A stretch of 64,000 nucleotides of DNA. It comes from Alopecurus myosuroides (taxonomy: Eukaryota; Streptophyta; Magnoliopsida; Poales; Poaceae). The first letter of the stretch is position 1. Each line of letters opens with the position of its first letter. The position numbers and the translations under genes are program-made. Shown here piece after piece: positions 10,669 to 22,099 of the stretch. The stretch is taken from assembly GCA_028641055.1 (NCBI GenBank), contig CM054061.1, forward strand, positions 36,476,076-36,540,075, given 5' to 3'. The notes under the pieces are model-generated. The model was not told the DNA's origin and made no database searches. It was given only the letters and a program-made list of their open reading frames with translations.

Positions 10669-11562
10669 GGTGGCGCAAGAGCAGGGGAGAGGGGGATGGT
10701 GAGATGTGAGCGACGCGGAGGTGTCGCTGGAGAAGAGGGGCGGCGGAGGCAGCAAGAGAAATGGCGCGAAGTGGAGGCGGCACGGACGGGACGAGCGCGG
10801 GTAGGGTTTCTACCGTGGGACGCCTCTCTTTTACCTCACCGAGCGTTCCCCGCAGCGGAACGGCTCAACCAGCTCGTGCACACACAGAGAAATCACCCCA
10901 CACACTGCCATGTCGGTCCAAAACGTCAAGGGCCACCAGCAGCAAAACACAGTGTATAAGCGGGTAAAATCGTACCAGCCAACACGGGATCACTAGGATG
11001 GACGATCAGGATCGTTTCATCACCTCAATCTAACGGTCATTAAGTCACATGGCCTGAGAAACGCCCCAACACTAGTAAGGATGTTATCTTTAGATGATCT
11101 GGGGGCTCTGAAACGGTGTGAGGCTCCCAGCCTGCTTGTGCTGGGTCCTTCGCTTGGTTGGGTTTGCAAGTGGTAGTGCAATGGAAAAGTGATATCAATA
11201 AGGAACAGATGCATTTCTTGCAAAAATCCCAGGCGGGCAACCGGCTGCCAGCTATACGCGTGAGAGAAACTGGCTGATGCATGTATAGATTTTGTGTTTC
11301 CAGAAAAATTTTCCGGGCATCAAGTGTACATGCGTAAATCACACCTACTAAAAAATAGAGTCGGCAAGAAAAATATATTATGAAGTAATTAACCACACAC
11401 AACAAGAAATAATGTCTCCATGCAGCCTCTCGCTAAAGGAAAGTATATTTCAGTAAAGGCTAGGGGTATAATTACTCTCGTAATATTACACCCCAACTCC
11501 AAGATTTGATCAAAATTGGTGCATGCTATGTTGATTTATATATGTTATTGTAATACAAAACC
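10669..11562. other. Putative 5'UTR/promoter and spacer
   Basis: 10669-10880 is GC-rich, and its minus strand is rich in CCTCCGCC-type pyrimidine tracts, as in grass 5'UTRs. It was joined to 9713-9850 before the hAT insertion. 10900-11562 shows no gene I recognise and is the 3' flank of the cysteine-rich peptide gene. Confidence 0.35.
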
Positions 11563-12006
11563 TTATGTCGATTTGATAGGTGGGCAATGTGCCTGACACT
11601 CTTTTACGGAATCATAACACGGTACGCCTGGCCGAGTGAGGCAACAGAAGCATTTTGCGATCCATGCAATACCTTTGGTCTTACAATCCCTAGGGACACA
11701 AAAAGCCAAGTGGATCTTGCTCTCATCTAGAGATGTTTCCACTGTAGTAGCGTTGGCACGACCATCTTGATTGATCCTTCGGGTTTCCGGACGACCTACA
11801 ATTTAAGATTGTATAGATGTCAGTGCAAAATATGCAAGTAATGCCTCGTACGCATGGAGGAACAGACTCTGTAAAATATTGTGGACTAGCTGCGAGTATA
11901 AACAGTTGTATATATACTCGGGTATGATATACTTACATTGTCCAGCAACAGCAAGGTACGCCATGAAAAACAGAGCAATCACGTAAAACACGCTGCCGTT
12001 TTTCAT
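11563..12006 (-). CDS. Secreted cysteine-rich peptide, MEG/ESF1-like, two exons
   Basis: Exon 1 is 12006-11937 and exon 2 is 11795-11563, with the TAA at 11565-11563. The 141-bp intron has GTAAGT and TGTAG ends. The joined frame is 100 residues with no disruption. Residues 1-22 form a hydrophobic signal peptide (VFYVIALFFMAYLAVAG). After a variable charged segment come eight clustered cysteines at 56, 61, 72, 74, 75, 83, 90 and 94, in the pattern C-x4-C-x10-C-x-CC-x7-C-Y-x5-C-x3-C. A ninth cysteine is at 24. A C-x-CC core, then CY and a final EC-x3-C, is the layout of the grass MEG (maternally expressed gene) and EMBRYO SURROUNDING FACTOR families. These are small secreted signals of endosperm, transfer cells or gametophyte. 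Family membership is inferred from cysteine spacing, two-exon structure and length. Another defensin-like class is possible. A LINE sits directly upstream of its TATA box. Confidence 0.8.
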
Positions 12007-12071
12007 TGTGTGAGGGTCTGTGTTTTTGTTTTGACGAACTAGTCGAAGGCAATGAGGCCAGGTCTGGCCTA

Positions 12072-12080
12072 AGTTTATAT
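12072..12080 (-). promoter_or_regulatory. TATA box of the cysteine-rich peptide gene
   Basis: The minus strand reads ATATAAACT at 12080-12072, 66-74 bases before the ATG. This suits a transcript start about 35-40 bases upstream of translation. The box is immediately next to the A tail of the LINE and also forms that element's likely target duplication (TTTATAT on the plus strand). Confidence 0.6.
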
Positions 12081-15000
12081 TTTTTTTTTTAGAAATGGGA
12101 GCCTCTGCCCCGGCCTCTGCATCAAAATGATGCACACAGCCGGACTTTATTAAAAGAGTAAAAAATATCCAGAACCAAATTCAGTTTACAGTTTACGGAT
12201 CACTCAAGGTGGCCACAAAAATCAGCCACTCAAAAATAACTAAAAGTATATTATGCATCTATCCGTCTTGCATTAAGCCACCCACCCCGGCTGTAGATAG
12301 CCCGTACGACCGCCAGCAGCCGGGTACAGCCTGAATCCATAAGTCCTCGCTGGTCTACAGGAAGAAGAAAGGACCATGTCTGTAAGGAATATACCGCCTT
12401 GTTTACAACCTACAAAAAGTGAACATTGTTTCGTTTGTTAAAAATCACATCATTACGGCTGTTCCAAATCTCCCAGAGGAACGCAGCCACTCCGACACGA
12501 ATGCGTGCCTTAGTTTTTTTATCAATGCCATTTAGCCAGCTACCAAACATATGCGCAATATTAGTAGGTGGGTAAATGTTGAAAGTGAAGTGAATTAGAC
12601 GCCAAATATCATGAGCAAAAGGACAGGAGATAAACAAATGCTCTACCGACTCATCCGTATCACAGAAAACACACTTTTTACATCCTACCCAACTCCTTTT
12701 TAACAAATTATCTTTGGTTAAAACTACCTTTCTGTTCAGAAACCAAAGGAAAATCTTAATTTTCAAAGGAACCTTTAATTTCCACAAGTATTTTCGCAAA
12801 AATCTTGTAGAACCATGAAGCAAGTCTGCATAATATGATTTTACGGAGAAGGATCCATCCATAGTTAATTTCCATTGGAACACATCCATTTCGTTATTGA
12901 GATGGACACCCATTAATCTCTCGACCAAGTGTAACCATAAACCTCTTCTGTCACCGAAAATAGTCCTCCTGAATCGCATATCCAGGGGATTGTGTGACAA
13001 CACCTCTGCCACCGTGACATTTTTGTGTACCACTAAATTGAAAAGAGATGGGTATGATTGTGATAACGGTTCATCACCTAACCATGTGTCCTCCCAAAAC
13101 CTAACATTTTGTCCATTCCCGAGAGCAAACTTTCCCCGTGCGAAGAACTCGTGCTTCACCTTCATGATTCCTTTCCAGAACAGAGAGTCTAACGGTTTTG
13201 CTACTACTTGGGACAACGTTTTATCCCCCAGATATTTGTTAGTCAATAATTCCTGCCATACTCCCTCCTCATGCATCATCTTAAACAGCCATTTGCTCAA
13301 CAAACACATATTTTTTATTTCTAAGACCTCAATACCTAGGCCACCCTGATCTTTTGGTCGACATACAATATTCCATTTCGTAAGACGGTATTTTCGTTTC
13401 TTGGTATCGCTTTGCCAGAAGAATCTAGAGCGATAAAAATCTAATCGCTTCCTAAGCCCAATCGGTATTTCAAAAAAAGAGAGAAGAAACATAGGTAAGC
13501 TCGTCAAGACGGAATTAATTAATATGAGGCGGTCCCCATATGATAAAAGTTTCCCAGCCCATGAACTTAGCTTTCTCTCGAACCTATCCTCCACCGGTTT
13601 CCACTCCTTATTTAAAAGCTTTCTATAGTGAATTGGGATACCAAGATATTTAAACGGTAAGCAGCCTACCTCACAACCGAAAATTTCACAATATTCATCT
13701 TGTGCATTCTTTGCCTCACCAAAACAAATAATCTCGCTCTTATGAAAATTGATCTTAAGACCCGATAATTGCTCAAACAACGCTAGTATTAGTTTCATAT
13801 TCAAGGCCTTTTGTAAATCGTGTTCCATGAAAAGAATCGTATCATCCGCATATTGTAGGATTGAAACCCCTCCTTCGACAGGGTGAGGTATCAACCCTCC
13901 AACTTGGCCATCCTCCTTTGCTCGATCAATTAGGATGGCCAACATGTCGACAACAAGGTTGAAAAGGATGGGAGAGAGAGGGTCCCCTTGCCTCAGACCT
14001 TTTAGAGTTTGGAAATAATGACCGATGTCATCATTCACCTTAATACCCACACTTCCTCCTTGAACAAAACGAGCCACCCAATCACACCAGACTGGTGAAA
14101 ACCCTTTCATCCTTAACACTTGCTGAAGGAACGACCAATTCACCTTATCATAGGACTTTTCGAAATCAATTTTAAACAGAACCCCGGCCATCTTTTTCCG
14201 TTGCAACTCATGAATCGTTTCGTGTAACACCACCACTCCCTCTAAAATATTTCTGCCTGGTAAGAACGCAGATTGAGTTGGTCGGATCACTCTACTCGCA
14301 ATAGAAGTTACCCGATTAGTTCCCACTTTGGTGAACACTTTGAAACTAACATTTAATAGACAAATTGGCCGATATTGTTCGATACGACTGGCATCCTCTT
14401 TTTTTGGAAGCAACGTAATGACCCCAAAATTTAGCTTGAAAAGAGGTAGGTCGCCCTCATGAAGCTGGCGGAACATAGACATCAAGTCCTCTTTTATGAC
14501 ATACCAAAAATTTTGATAAAACTCAGCAGGAAACCCGTCTGGTCCTGGAGCTTTATTTTTCTCCATGTGAGAAATAGCTTCGAATACTTCCTTTTCGGTA
14601 AAAGGAGACGTAAGAATGCTATTCTCATCTGGAGAAATTTGTGGCATGTCATCAGTCATATCCTCAATCAACGATACGTAGCTCGGTGCCGGTGCTCCGA
14701 ACAATTTCTTATAATATTCAGAAATGAAAACCCGCAAGTTTGCCTCTCCTACAATCGTACCCTCGTCCTGTTCTAGCTGAAAATTTTTCTTTTTTCTATG
14801 CTTCCCATTAGCGATAAGATGGAAATACCTCGTGTTGCTCCCACCCTCTTGGATATACTTAACTTTCGCTCTTTGTGCCCACTTAGATTCTTCATCTCGT
14901 TTTAAATTAGCTAAGCATTCATCTGCTTCCTTTTTTGCAGCCCGTTGGGCCGCAGAAAGTGGAATAGACTCAGCTTTGATATCAAGTTGATCTATCAGAA

Positions 15001-15459
15001 GAGTTAACTTTTCTTTTTGTTTTTTGTACTCACCACTCAGATTTTTTGCCCACCCCCGTAAATATTGTCGCAAATGTCTAATCTTATTTTGCCATCTCTC
15101 GACAGGGCTATCACCAAAATGGATCGATATCCATTCTCGTCGAACCATATCGAAGAAACCCTCCTGACGCATCCAAGAGAGTTCAAAAGAAAAATGACTT
15201 TTGTTTCCAACATGTGCCTGAGCCCCAGAATCTAAAATTAGCGGTGTATGATCTGACCCCGTTCGGGTGAGAGCATGCACAGATACCAGGGGATACTTCT
15301 GTTCCCATTCAACACTTGCAAGAAAGCGATCTAACTTCTCATAAGTCGGATTGTCCCCCCAACTAGCCCAAGTAAATTGTCTTCCAGATAAACGCAGCTC
15401 CTTCAAATCTAAGCTTTCTATTATCGCATTGAAAATAAAAGGCCATCTTGCATTTATAT
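12074..15459 (-). mobile_element. LINE, about 3.4 kb, 5'-truncated, long open ORF2
   Basis: The 3' end is an A tail (plus T run 12081-12090) after a LINE-type 3'UTR with AATAAAGTCCGGCTG. The coding region continues to the 5' truncation at about 15450. A short shared sequence, TTTATAT at 12074-12080 and 15453-15459, is the candidate target duplication. It is only 7 bp, shorter than the 18 bp of the LINE at 3878, although extra bases could be hidden in the A tail. The open reading frame argues for a young copy. It lacks most of the endonuclease, so it is not autonomous. Confidence 0.8.
12410..15406 (-). CDS. LINE ORF2: endonuclease C-terminus, reverse transcriptase, zf-RVT
   Basis: A 998-codon frame from the first ATG; the frame is open further upstream to about 15450 (RWPFIFNAIIESLDL). 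Residues 1-60 are the end of an AP-type endonuclease (LSGRQFTWAS, then TGSDHTPLIL). Reverse transcriptase runs from about 255 to 530, with KNKAPGPDGFPAEF at 284, KIDFEKSYDKVNW at 412, GLRQGDPLSP at 470 and the catalytic YADD at 519-522. The zf-RVT domain is near 880-960, with a CVFCDTDESVEHLFISC cysteine/histidine set. The protein would copy LINE RNA at a nicked chromosomal target. The N-terminal endonuclease half is lost by 5' truncation. There is no internal stop or frameshift. The start codon is arbitrary because the native start is missing. Confidence 0.92.
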   Translation of the reverse strand: MKELRLSGRQFTWASWGDNPTYEKLDRFLASVEWEQKYPLVSVHALTRTGSDHTPLILDSGAQAHVGNKSHFSFELSWMRQEGFFDMVRREWISIHFGDSPVERWQNKIRHLRQYLRGWAKNLSGEYKKQKEKLTLLIDQLDIKAESIPLSAAQRAAKKEADECLANLKRDEESKWAQRAKVKYIQEGGSNTRYFHLIANGKHRKKKNFQLEQDEGTIVGEANLRVFISEYYKKLFGAPAPSYVSLIEDMTDDMPQISPDENSILTSPFTEKEVFEAISHMEKNKAPGPDGFPAEFYQNFWYVIKEDLMSMFRQLHEGDLPLFKLNFGVITLLPKKEDASRIEQYRPICLLNVSFKVFTKVGTNRVTSIASRVIRPTQSAFLPGRNILEGVVVLHETIHELQRKKMAGVLFKIDFEKSYDKVNWSFLQQVLRMKGFSPVWCDWVARFVQGGSVGIKVNDDIGHYFQTLKGLRQGDPLSPILFNLVVDMLAILIDRAKEDGQVGGLIPHPVEGGVSILQYADDTILFMEHDLQKALNMKLILALFEQLSGLKINFHKSEIICFGEAKNAQDEYCEIFGCEVGCLPFKYLGIPIHYRKLLNKEWKPVEDRFERKLSSWAGKLLSYGDRLILINSVLTSLPMFLLSFFEIPIGLRKRLDFYRSRFFWQSDTKKRKYRLTKWNIVCRPKDQGGLGIEVLEIKNMCLLSKWLFKMMHEEGVWQELLTNKYLGDKTLSQVVAKPLDSLFWKGIMKVKHEFFARGKFALGNGQNVRFWEDTWLGDEPLSQSYPSLFNLVVHKNVTVAEVLSHNPLDMRFRRTIFGDRRGLWLHLVERLMGVHLNNEMDVFQWKLTMDGSFSVKSYYADLLHGSTRFLRKYLWKLKVPLKIKIFLWFLNRKVVLTKDNLLKRSWVGCKKCVFCDTDESVEHLFISCPFAHDIWRLIHFTFNIYPPTNIAHMFGSWLNGIDKKTKARIRVGVAAFLWEIWNSRNDVIFNKRNNVHFL

Positions 15460-17313
15460 ATACAGAGGAGAAGATACGATTCCTAATTTACTACGAGATC
15501 TATACGCTAATTGATGGCACATTCCATACATGCATCACGATAGACCCGCGATATTATATGCTTGCGATACGATTTGCAGATTTTAACAATTATAGGTCGT
15601 AGTAGATCACATGCATTATTATGTGAGATACTCCTGGGAAGGAATAATCCTTGTCGTGATAGAATTATTGTCCTCAAGGCGAAACAATCAGCAGGTACTT
15701 AAATAGAATCTTCCAGAGAGTAGTTAACATATAGGAATCGTGATCTGACGTCTGCCACAAGTTGCCGTACTACCAATATTATACGAGCGTAAACCCGGCA
15801 AGTAATGATATACTCCAGAATCCAAAATGCAAGTTATGATATACTCCGTCAAAATTAACAAGGCAAGTAAGAGATCGCTTCTTATGCATTATAATATGTT
15901 ATATACTCCGGGTAGGAATGCGCACTATCGGAGGGAATTTTCCCCTCTTGGCAAAACAATCAAAGATTAGTAATAACCATGATATGCCACTCGTACTCCG
16001 ACCAACTATAGGACAGCGCCATGTTGAAAAGTCGCTTTGTAGCCTGTTCCTCATGGATACCTTCAATTCTTTTTAGTTTGAAATCGACAATCCAAAATTT
16101 CAAAAAGTTTCGGAAATAATCCTAGATTTTCAAAATGATGTCTTCTAGAGTTCTGCAATTTTTTCAACTCGAAATAATTTGAATTCCTGTCTACACAAAA
16201 ATAACATATTCTAAGAAATCAGAAATTTTCGAATCTTGAATTGTTCACCCACTCATATCCAGAAGTTTTTCATTTTTACACAGCTCAAAATACAAAATAT
16301 TTCGGACCGGTAAAAACTATCATTGTCTACATTTAGGAAATTTGTTTGGAATTTTTGTATACCTTGAAATATAATTTGTCAATTTTTCAAAAAGGGTTCC
16401 ATGCGCGCCGTCCTCCAGAATGCTGCAAGTGGGGTATTTTTTCGGCAGGAATAAAAGATGGCCTATTTTATTATAAGATGCTTGGTATCTTGTCGAAAAT
16501 GAAAGCTATCGTATACTTCCTATAAACTAAGTTTCAAGTAAGAAATTTGCGTCTTAAAAGTATTTCCTAGGAAAACAAATATTATTATTTAAAATCACGC
16601 TTTATGGCCCAAATCCTCACGGGCTTCAATTATGGTCTGATTTGTATAAGAAATCTTTGAAGCGCTATTAAATTTTCACCGATGTGTATTTCAAGTTATC
16701 GCTATATCCGAGAAAATTGCATGTAACACCAACCTTTGGTGACAAAGTTGTACAAAACACAGAAAACTAACTTCTATTGCAGCCGACCCCATCTTTTGAG
16801 CTAATTAGTTGCAGCCGGCCCAAATAAATAAATCAAGGCCCTTAACAGCCTGACCGACTAAATGTGCGTAGCTCCATATGTATGCATTTACACGCTACTT
16901 CTACTACCATAATTGTTTATTCAAGAAAATTGCAGGCAACACTAACCTTTGGTCACAAATTTGCACAAAACACACAAAAAAAGAACAATTTTCTTTTGCA
17001 GCTGACCCCATCTTTTGAGCTAATTACTTGCAGCTAGCTCAAAAAAAAATGAATACACTTAATATCGTGACTGCTCGTAGTCGTGTAGCTCAAGTGCTGG
17101 AGGCTGTGTAGTTTCGACGTTCCCCATACAGATTCTGTTCATTTTAAATCATTTTAACATGTAGTACAGTTGGTACTAGAGAATTCGTCTATCCACTATG
17201 AATATTTTAGAGTAATGTTAAATTTTAACAACTAATTTTAACATGAGTAAGAAACGTTTTCCATCCACTATGGATATTTTAGAAGTTGGAACCGGTTAAA
17301 CTATTTATATAAA
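15460..17313. other. AT-rich flank, former upstream region of the peptide gene
   Basis: No gene recognised. The first few hundred bases were the promoter-proximal upstream region of the cysteine-rich peptide gene before the LINE inserted. A diverged direct repeat lies at 16711-16830 and 16924-17049. A short repeat containing TCCACTATG(A/G)ATATTTTAGA occurs at about 17193 and 17263. Confidence 0.4.
16711..17049. repeat. Diverged direct duplication, about 120 bp, two copies
   Basis: 16711-16830 and 16924-17049 share AGAAAATTGCA, CAAC(A)CTAACCTTTGGT, GCAGC(C/T)GACCCCATCTTTTG and AGCTAATTA. The copies are separated by about 90 bp of unrelated sequence. The repeat contains CCTTTGGTNACAAANTT, also seen in intergenic grass repeats. 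Function unknown. Confidence 0.7.
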
Positions 17314-17342
17314 CTAGTAAAATGCCCGTGCGTTGCTACGGG
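17314..17342 (-). other. Helitron 3' terminal hairpin and CTAG end
   Basis: Stem CCCGT/ACGGG with loop AGCAACGC, then a 9-nt spacer and CTAG before host T. This is the terminator-like structure of plant Helitrons. Confidence 0.8.
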
Positions 17343-17680
17343 ATATGAGTAATTCATAGCTACAAGTCAATCGTATGTACGTTCCTACCATGATAATATT
17401 GAGACCATTACTGATGAAAGGATAATAGTAGTTAACGAAATTTTGAATCTAAAAAATAATGTTGGCGATATGTTCTTGTCCACATGAACATATTAATTAC
17501 ATAAAAGACTTTCCACGCTGAATATGTATTTCTCCGCATCACATGATTATCACAATCCAGTTGATCTGCACAAGCAAGTAATAAATCTGAATATAAGTAT
17601 GCATACAATTTAAAAATGATAAAAGTATGGTTACTGGATATTTAAGTGACAAATACCTCGCCTATGATGCCAGGATCTCT

Positions 17681-20600
17681 TTATAGACGATGTTGTTCGT
17701 ACGTACCAACATGACAATTGGAGCTCTTTTTTTGGGTATCATCTGCGTTCTTTTTCGTATTACCACCATCTCGGATGACAAGAATCTTCACATTGTTTCT
17801 AGAGGTGGATCTAGATAGCGCAACATACAGCTGCCCGTGAGAGAACACCGACTCAGGCAAGTAAAAATCGGCATTTGGGATAGTCTGACCCTGTGCCTTG
17901 TTAACCGTCATGGCGAAGCTGAGCCTAATAGGAAACTGCTTCCTTGTGAACTGAAAGGGGAACATCTCCTAATCAGAGGGGAAAAGCGGGATCCTTGGCA
18001 AAAAAGATCCTCTTTCCAGCATGTTGTCCCAATACAATTTCTGCATCGATGACTTTCCTTTGGAATCCTCGGACCACCAGCCGCGTGCCATTGCAAAGCC
18101 CGTTCGCAGGATCGATGTTTCTGAGCAATATGACTGGACAGTTAATCTTGAGCTTCAACAAATGTGGGGGCAGCCCATTAGGGGTCAAAGTGTTTAGGAA
18201 ATCAGATGGGTAGTAGTTATGAGGGTCATCCACCGCATTGTCAAAACTATGGTACACAATCTCATCTCCCTGGAATCTGTTGATCATCTTCAAATTAACT
18301 CTATCGACGAAATCATTTCTCGTTGACAAGATTGCTCTAGAGGTGATGTAATTTGGGTCTGACATGTTAGCACCAAGATCAGGAAACACATTTTCTATTA
18401 GTGTATCAAGATCACTGTTCTTCCCGGTACACGGCACACATATCTCATCTGGAAAGCGGACGTCACCATCACAATTGGTCTCTTCCTTACCATCAACAAT
18501 GCGCAATAGGTACTGTGCAAACCACGGGTCACTATGTGCCCTCATATTGCGTACCACCTTGAGATGACGCATGCAGTCCCAAAGGTAAGACCTACGTAGG
18601 GATGCATCAATTATCTGAGCTCTCGATCCCTTACGAACAACTGGGAGGACCTATTTGAAATCTCCACCGAACACAACCCTCTTTCCACCAAACGGAAGGT
18701 TGGCTAGGCTCATATTATCTCTCTTTTCATCACTCATTACGTCGCGCATACTATTGTCCAGCGCCTCCACGGCTTGTCTCTTTGTCATGGAAGCTTCGTC
18801 CCAAATAATGAGTGAAGCTGACTTTAAGAGCTTGGCAGTCCCGCTCTGTTTAGTGAAGTTACAAACACCGCCATCATTGATGTTCAACGGTATCTTGAAC
18901 CGTGAATGAGCCATCCTCCCTCCTGGCATTATTGAATCCGCTACACCAGATGTAGCTGTTGCCACAACAATCTTTTTCTTTCCGCGTAACGTTGCGAGCA
19001 GTGCTCTATACAGAAAAGTCTTTCCGGTGCCTCCAAGTCCATCCACAAAGAACACACCACCCTTGTCTCCATCAACAACGGCCATAATTTCATCATAGGC
19101 AGAGCTTTGATCCGTATTAAGTGTGCCTGATAGATTTAAGTCCTCGTCGTTGATCTCGATGGTGGTTTCCTCGTAGATCTCCCTTTCCACACTGGTGGCA
19201 CTGTCAAAGTCCTTATCGATTGTAGGAAGAGGAAAAGAACTTATGTCCTTACCCATTGACTGGAGCATATTCCGGATATCAATGAGAACCATTTGCTCAG
19301 CTGCAACTTCTGATGTATTATTGTGGCGGTAATCTTCCGACATTGCCTCGAAGTGTTTCTCCCATAGTCCGCGCACATCGGTAGGCTCACAAAATACCAA
19401 TATTGTTGCAAAAATCCTTCGTAGAGACGACGGCATCTCGTACAGTGTAGATTCAGTGAGGGAGTCATCCAATGTGTTGTCCCCTTCTATCAATCCCCTT
19501 CTCTCTGCAGCTTCACGGAAGGTTGGTAGGATTTCATCATCAACCGTCCTTAGGTCCTCATAGGAGGTGGCCCCAGTGACATGGTTTAGAAGAACACACA
19601 AGTAGTAGCGTTCTCCCTCAGCTGGATGAGCGGACACAATTCTTCCAACTTTTCCACCTGTGTCGTATTTTCTTCTTCTCCAGTATTTTTCCTTACCTGT
19701 CTGCCAGGTATACCATTCGGGAAAGTCCATGTACAAGGTACAACGAGCTTGAGAGTGCAATCTGTTTGCCTCAAAATACTCTGTAAGCATTGACTTCTCC
19801 ACACCTTCACGGTTAAGTACTCCTTGGATATCTTGGCCCTGTTTGAATGACACCATGTGCATGTTTGGAAGATGGAGCTGCAGCTGCTCTCCATTGCCAT
19901 CTGTCTTGTCAGCCTCTCTCATTGAAATAGACGCCCTATCATGGCCCTTGTATATGTACTTGAAGAGGTACTTAACGGCCTTTATGCTCCCACATGCCTC
20001 AACATTGATGTGGCAATTGAAATGGCGCAGAAGGTGAGGATTATGTGGGAAAACCCACCTATTATCTAGCCATTCCTTTTGAACCATTACTCTGTGACCA
20101 TCTTGACGTCTTCTATATAGAGGCTATGAGTCCTTTCCCTGTGTGGTAGCTGCACTGAAAGGGCGAGGATAGTGATTCTTGCAAGTAGTACGACCCTTTG
20201 TGCATGGACAAGAAGGGTTTAAAGTACCACATGGACCATGCATCATGTGCTTCACGACCATCTTATACAATTCCGGGTAGTTCTTCTTGTTCGGGAGATC
20301 GGCTGAGATAAGACGGTCATACTGCTCGCGACACGTGAGTTTGTATTTTCCTTCCATGATCAGCAGGAAGTGTGCATGGGGAAGTCCTGTCTTTTGGAAC
20401 TCCACCACATACACATAGGCCCGCACCTTGCCCAGGATATCTTTTTTCAACAACTTGTCCTTGAGTTCCTCTAGTTTTTCCCTAAAAACACGAACAACAA
20501 GGTCTGGACGATCCTGAGGTGTCTGGCCAGGGTAAAGTTCACGCTTGATCTCATCCCAGTTTGGATTGCACGTCATTGTAAGAAATATGTCTGGCTTGCC

Positions 20601-22075
20601 AAACTTCCATACCAAGGCCATAGCATCCATGTAGCGACGCCTCATGTCCCGTGGACCACCAATAAATGACGTAGACAACACTGTGCGCTTTTCAACAGCA
20701 TCTGTTCTACCCTCACCGGCATGGAAGCTATCCACTAAGCCTTGGTAAAGGTCTGCCCTTATCTTATCTTGATGGCCCCATATATAGTCCAATCTGGAGT
20801 TCTCGATCTTTATATATGTGTCAACAGCGAATTGCTGAAAAAGACACTTGCCGTAGAGGATCGGGTTGAATATGCCAGGACGCATCTGGAATTTGCAGCA
20901 GTAGTAGTCCCGCACAGACACACATAGTCTGCCTCCAGCAGCTGCATAGAGAATAGAAAACGAGTAGTACTGAAGACGAGAGATTATGGTTCATACCATG
21001 TGCATGTAATAACTAATGTGAACACTAACCTGCATCATCAGCTAGGTTCTCGTCACGCTTGGAATTGAGAAGAATCAACATTATTACGACGAGCTAGACG
21101 AGCCGCCCGAGCTGCCATCACATCATCATAAGATTTGTCTACCTTCGGGATATCGGTATGCCACCCAAGCTCGCCTCTAGGGAAGAATAGAGGGTAGGAC
21201 AAAGCGTCGTAGCATCCATGATAGGACTTGATACCATATATATCTCTATTCTTCCCTTGAAGGATGACACTATGCTCAAACTGTCTTCTTCATTCGCTCC
21301 CCTCCACCCAGACAGCGGCTACTTCCGAAGTGGTCGGTGCATTGTATGTTCTCTGATCCATCCTTGGGTCAAGGTTTAGTGTGATATGATAGTCATCAAC
21401 ATCCTCAACTTTTCCCATACTACGAAGATGTTCAGAGTATGGGTTGTCACGAAGTATGTCCACAAGATGTGTGATCACTTCTTTGTCTTTCTCCAACTGC
21501 TCTTTGCGACAACTACGATACCTGTGCTCTAATCTAGGGTCGTCATCAAAGAAGTAGAGCTCTAGGTGACTCTGCTCCGAACCAAATTGTTTGCCAAATG
21601 ACCGTATGTTGTGGTACATTTGGCCATGGGCACGGAATGTGTAGATAGGATGCATCGATGTGTTAGTGGTATCACTATCAAGGTGACAATATAGTGAGGT
21701 GAATGAGAAATGACCATTGAAAAACCTGATGTTGTCACGGAAATGCCTAGCATCAGGGTCTGCACTCGTCCAAAGCCTCATGAGCTCGGGCGGTGTATCC
21801 AAGTTGGCTAGTTTGATCTTCCCTTTGCGGCAGCAAAACCCAGGGGTCTCATGCTCGAACTTCTTTGCACCACAAAAACCACAGTCCTCAACAAGCTTCA
21901 ACATGTGAGTTTCTGTTGGCATTTTCTTGTACACCTCGTCGTATGGGTCAGGGTCGCTTGAAACTGAATCAAATTCATTGTCGACCTCATTCATTTTAAC
22001 ATCCTCATCGTCAGTGTTATCTTCCGCAATCGTAGTTAAGAACATGACTCTCCAAAACATGTGTAATATATACAC
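17681..22075 (-). pseudogene. Helitron Rep-PIF1 helicase, broken
   Basis: In minus-strand order the segments are as follows. 22075-21290 carries a CGFCGAKKFE...GFCC zinc-like motif and the Helitron N-terminal domain. About 21250-21070 reads LSYPLFFPRGELGWH. 20921-20124 is the Helitron_like_N/Rep domain with HUH motif PHAHFLL near 20372. 20087-18651 holds the two-tyrosine motif YLFKYIYKGHD near 19960 and PIF1 Walker A GLGGTGKTFL near 19025. 18572-17681 is the helicase end with TVNKAQGQTI and YVALSRS. The protein nicks and unwinds for rolling-circle transposition. It is inactivated by in-frame TAG codons at 20124-20126 and 18651-18653 and by a frameshift near 17965-17975. Few lesions over 4.4 kb suggest recent loss of function. 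Introns probably interrupt it near 20930-21060. Confidence 0.88.
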
Positions 22076-22099
22076 ACGATGACGGAAAATATGAGAAAC

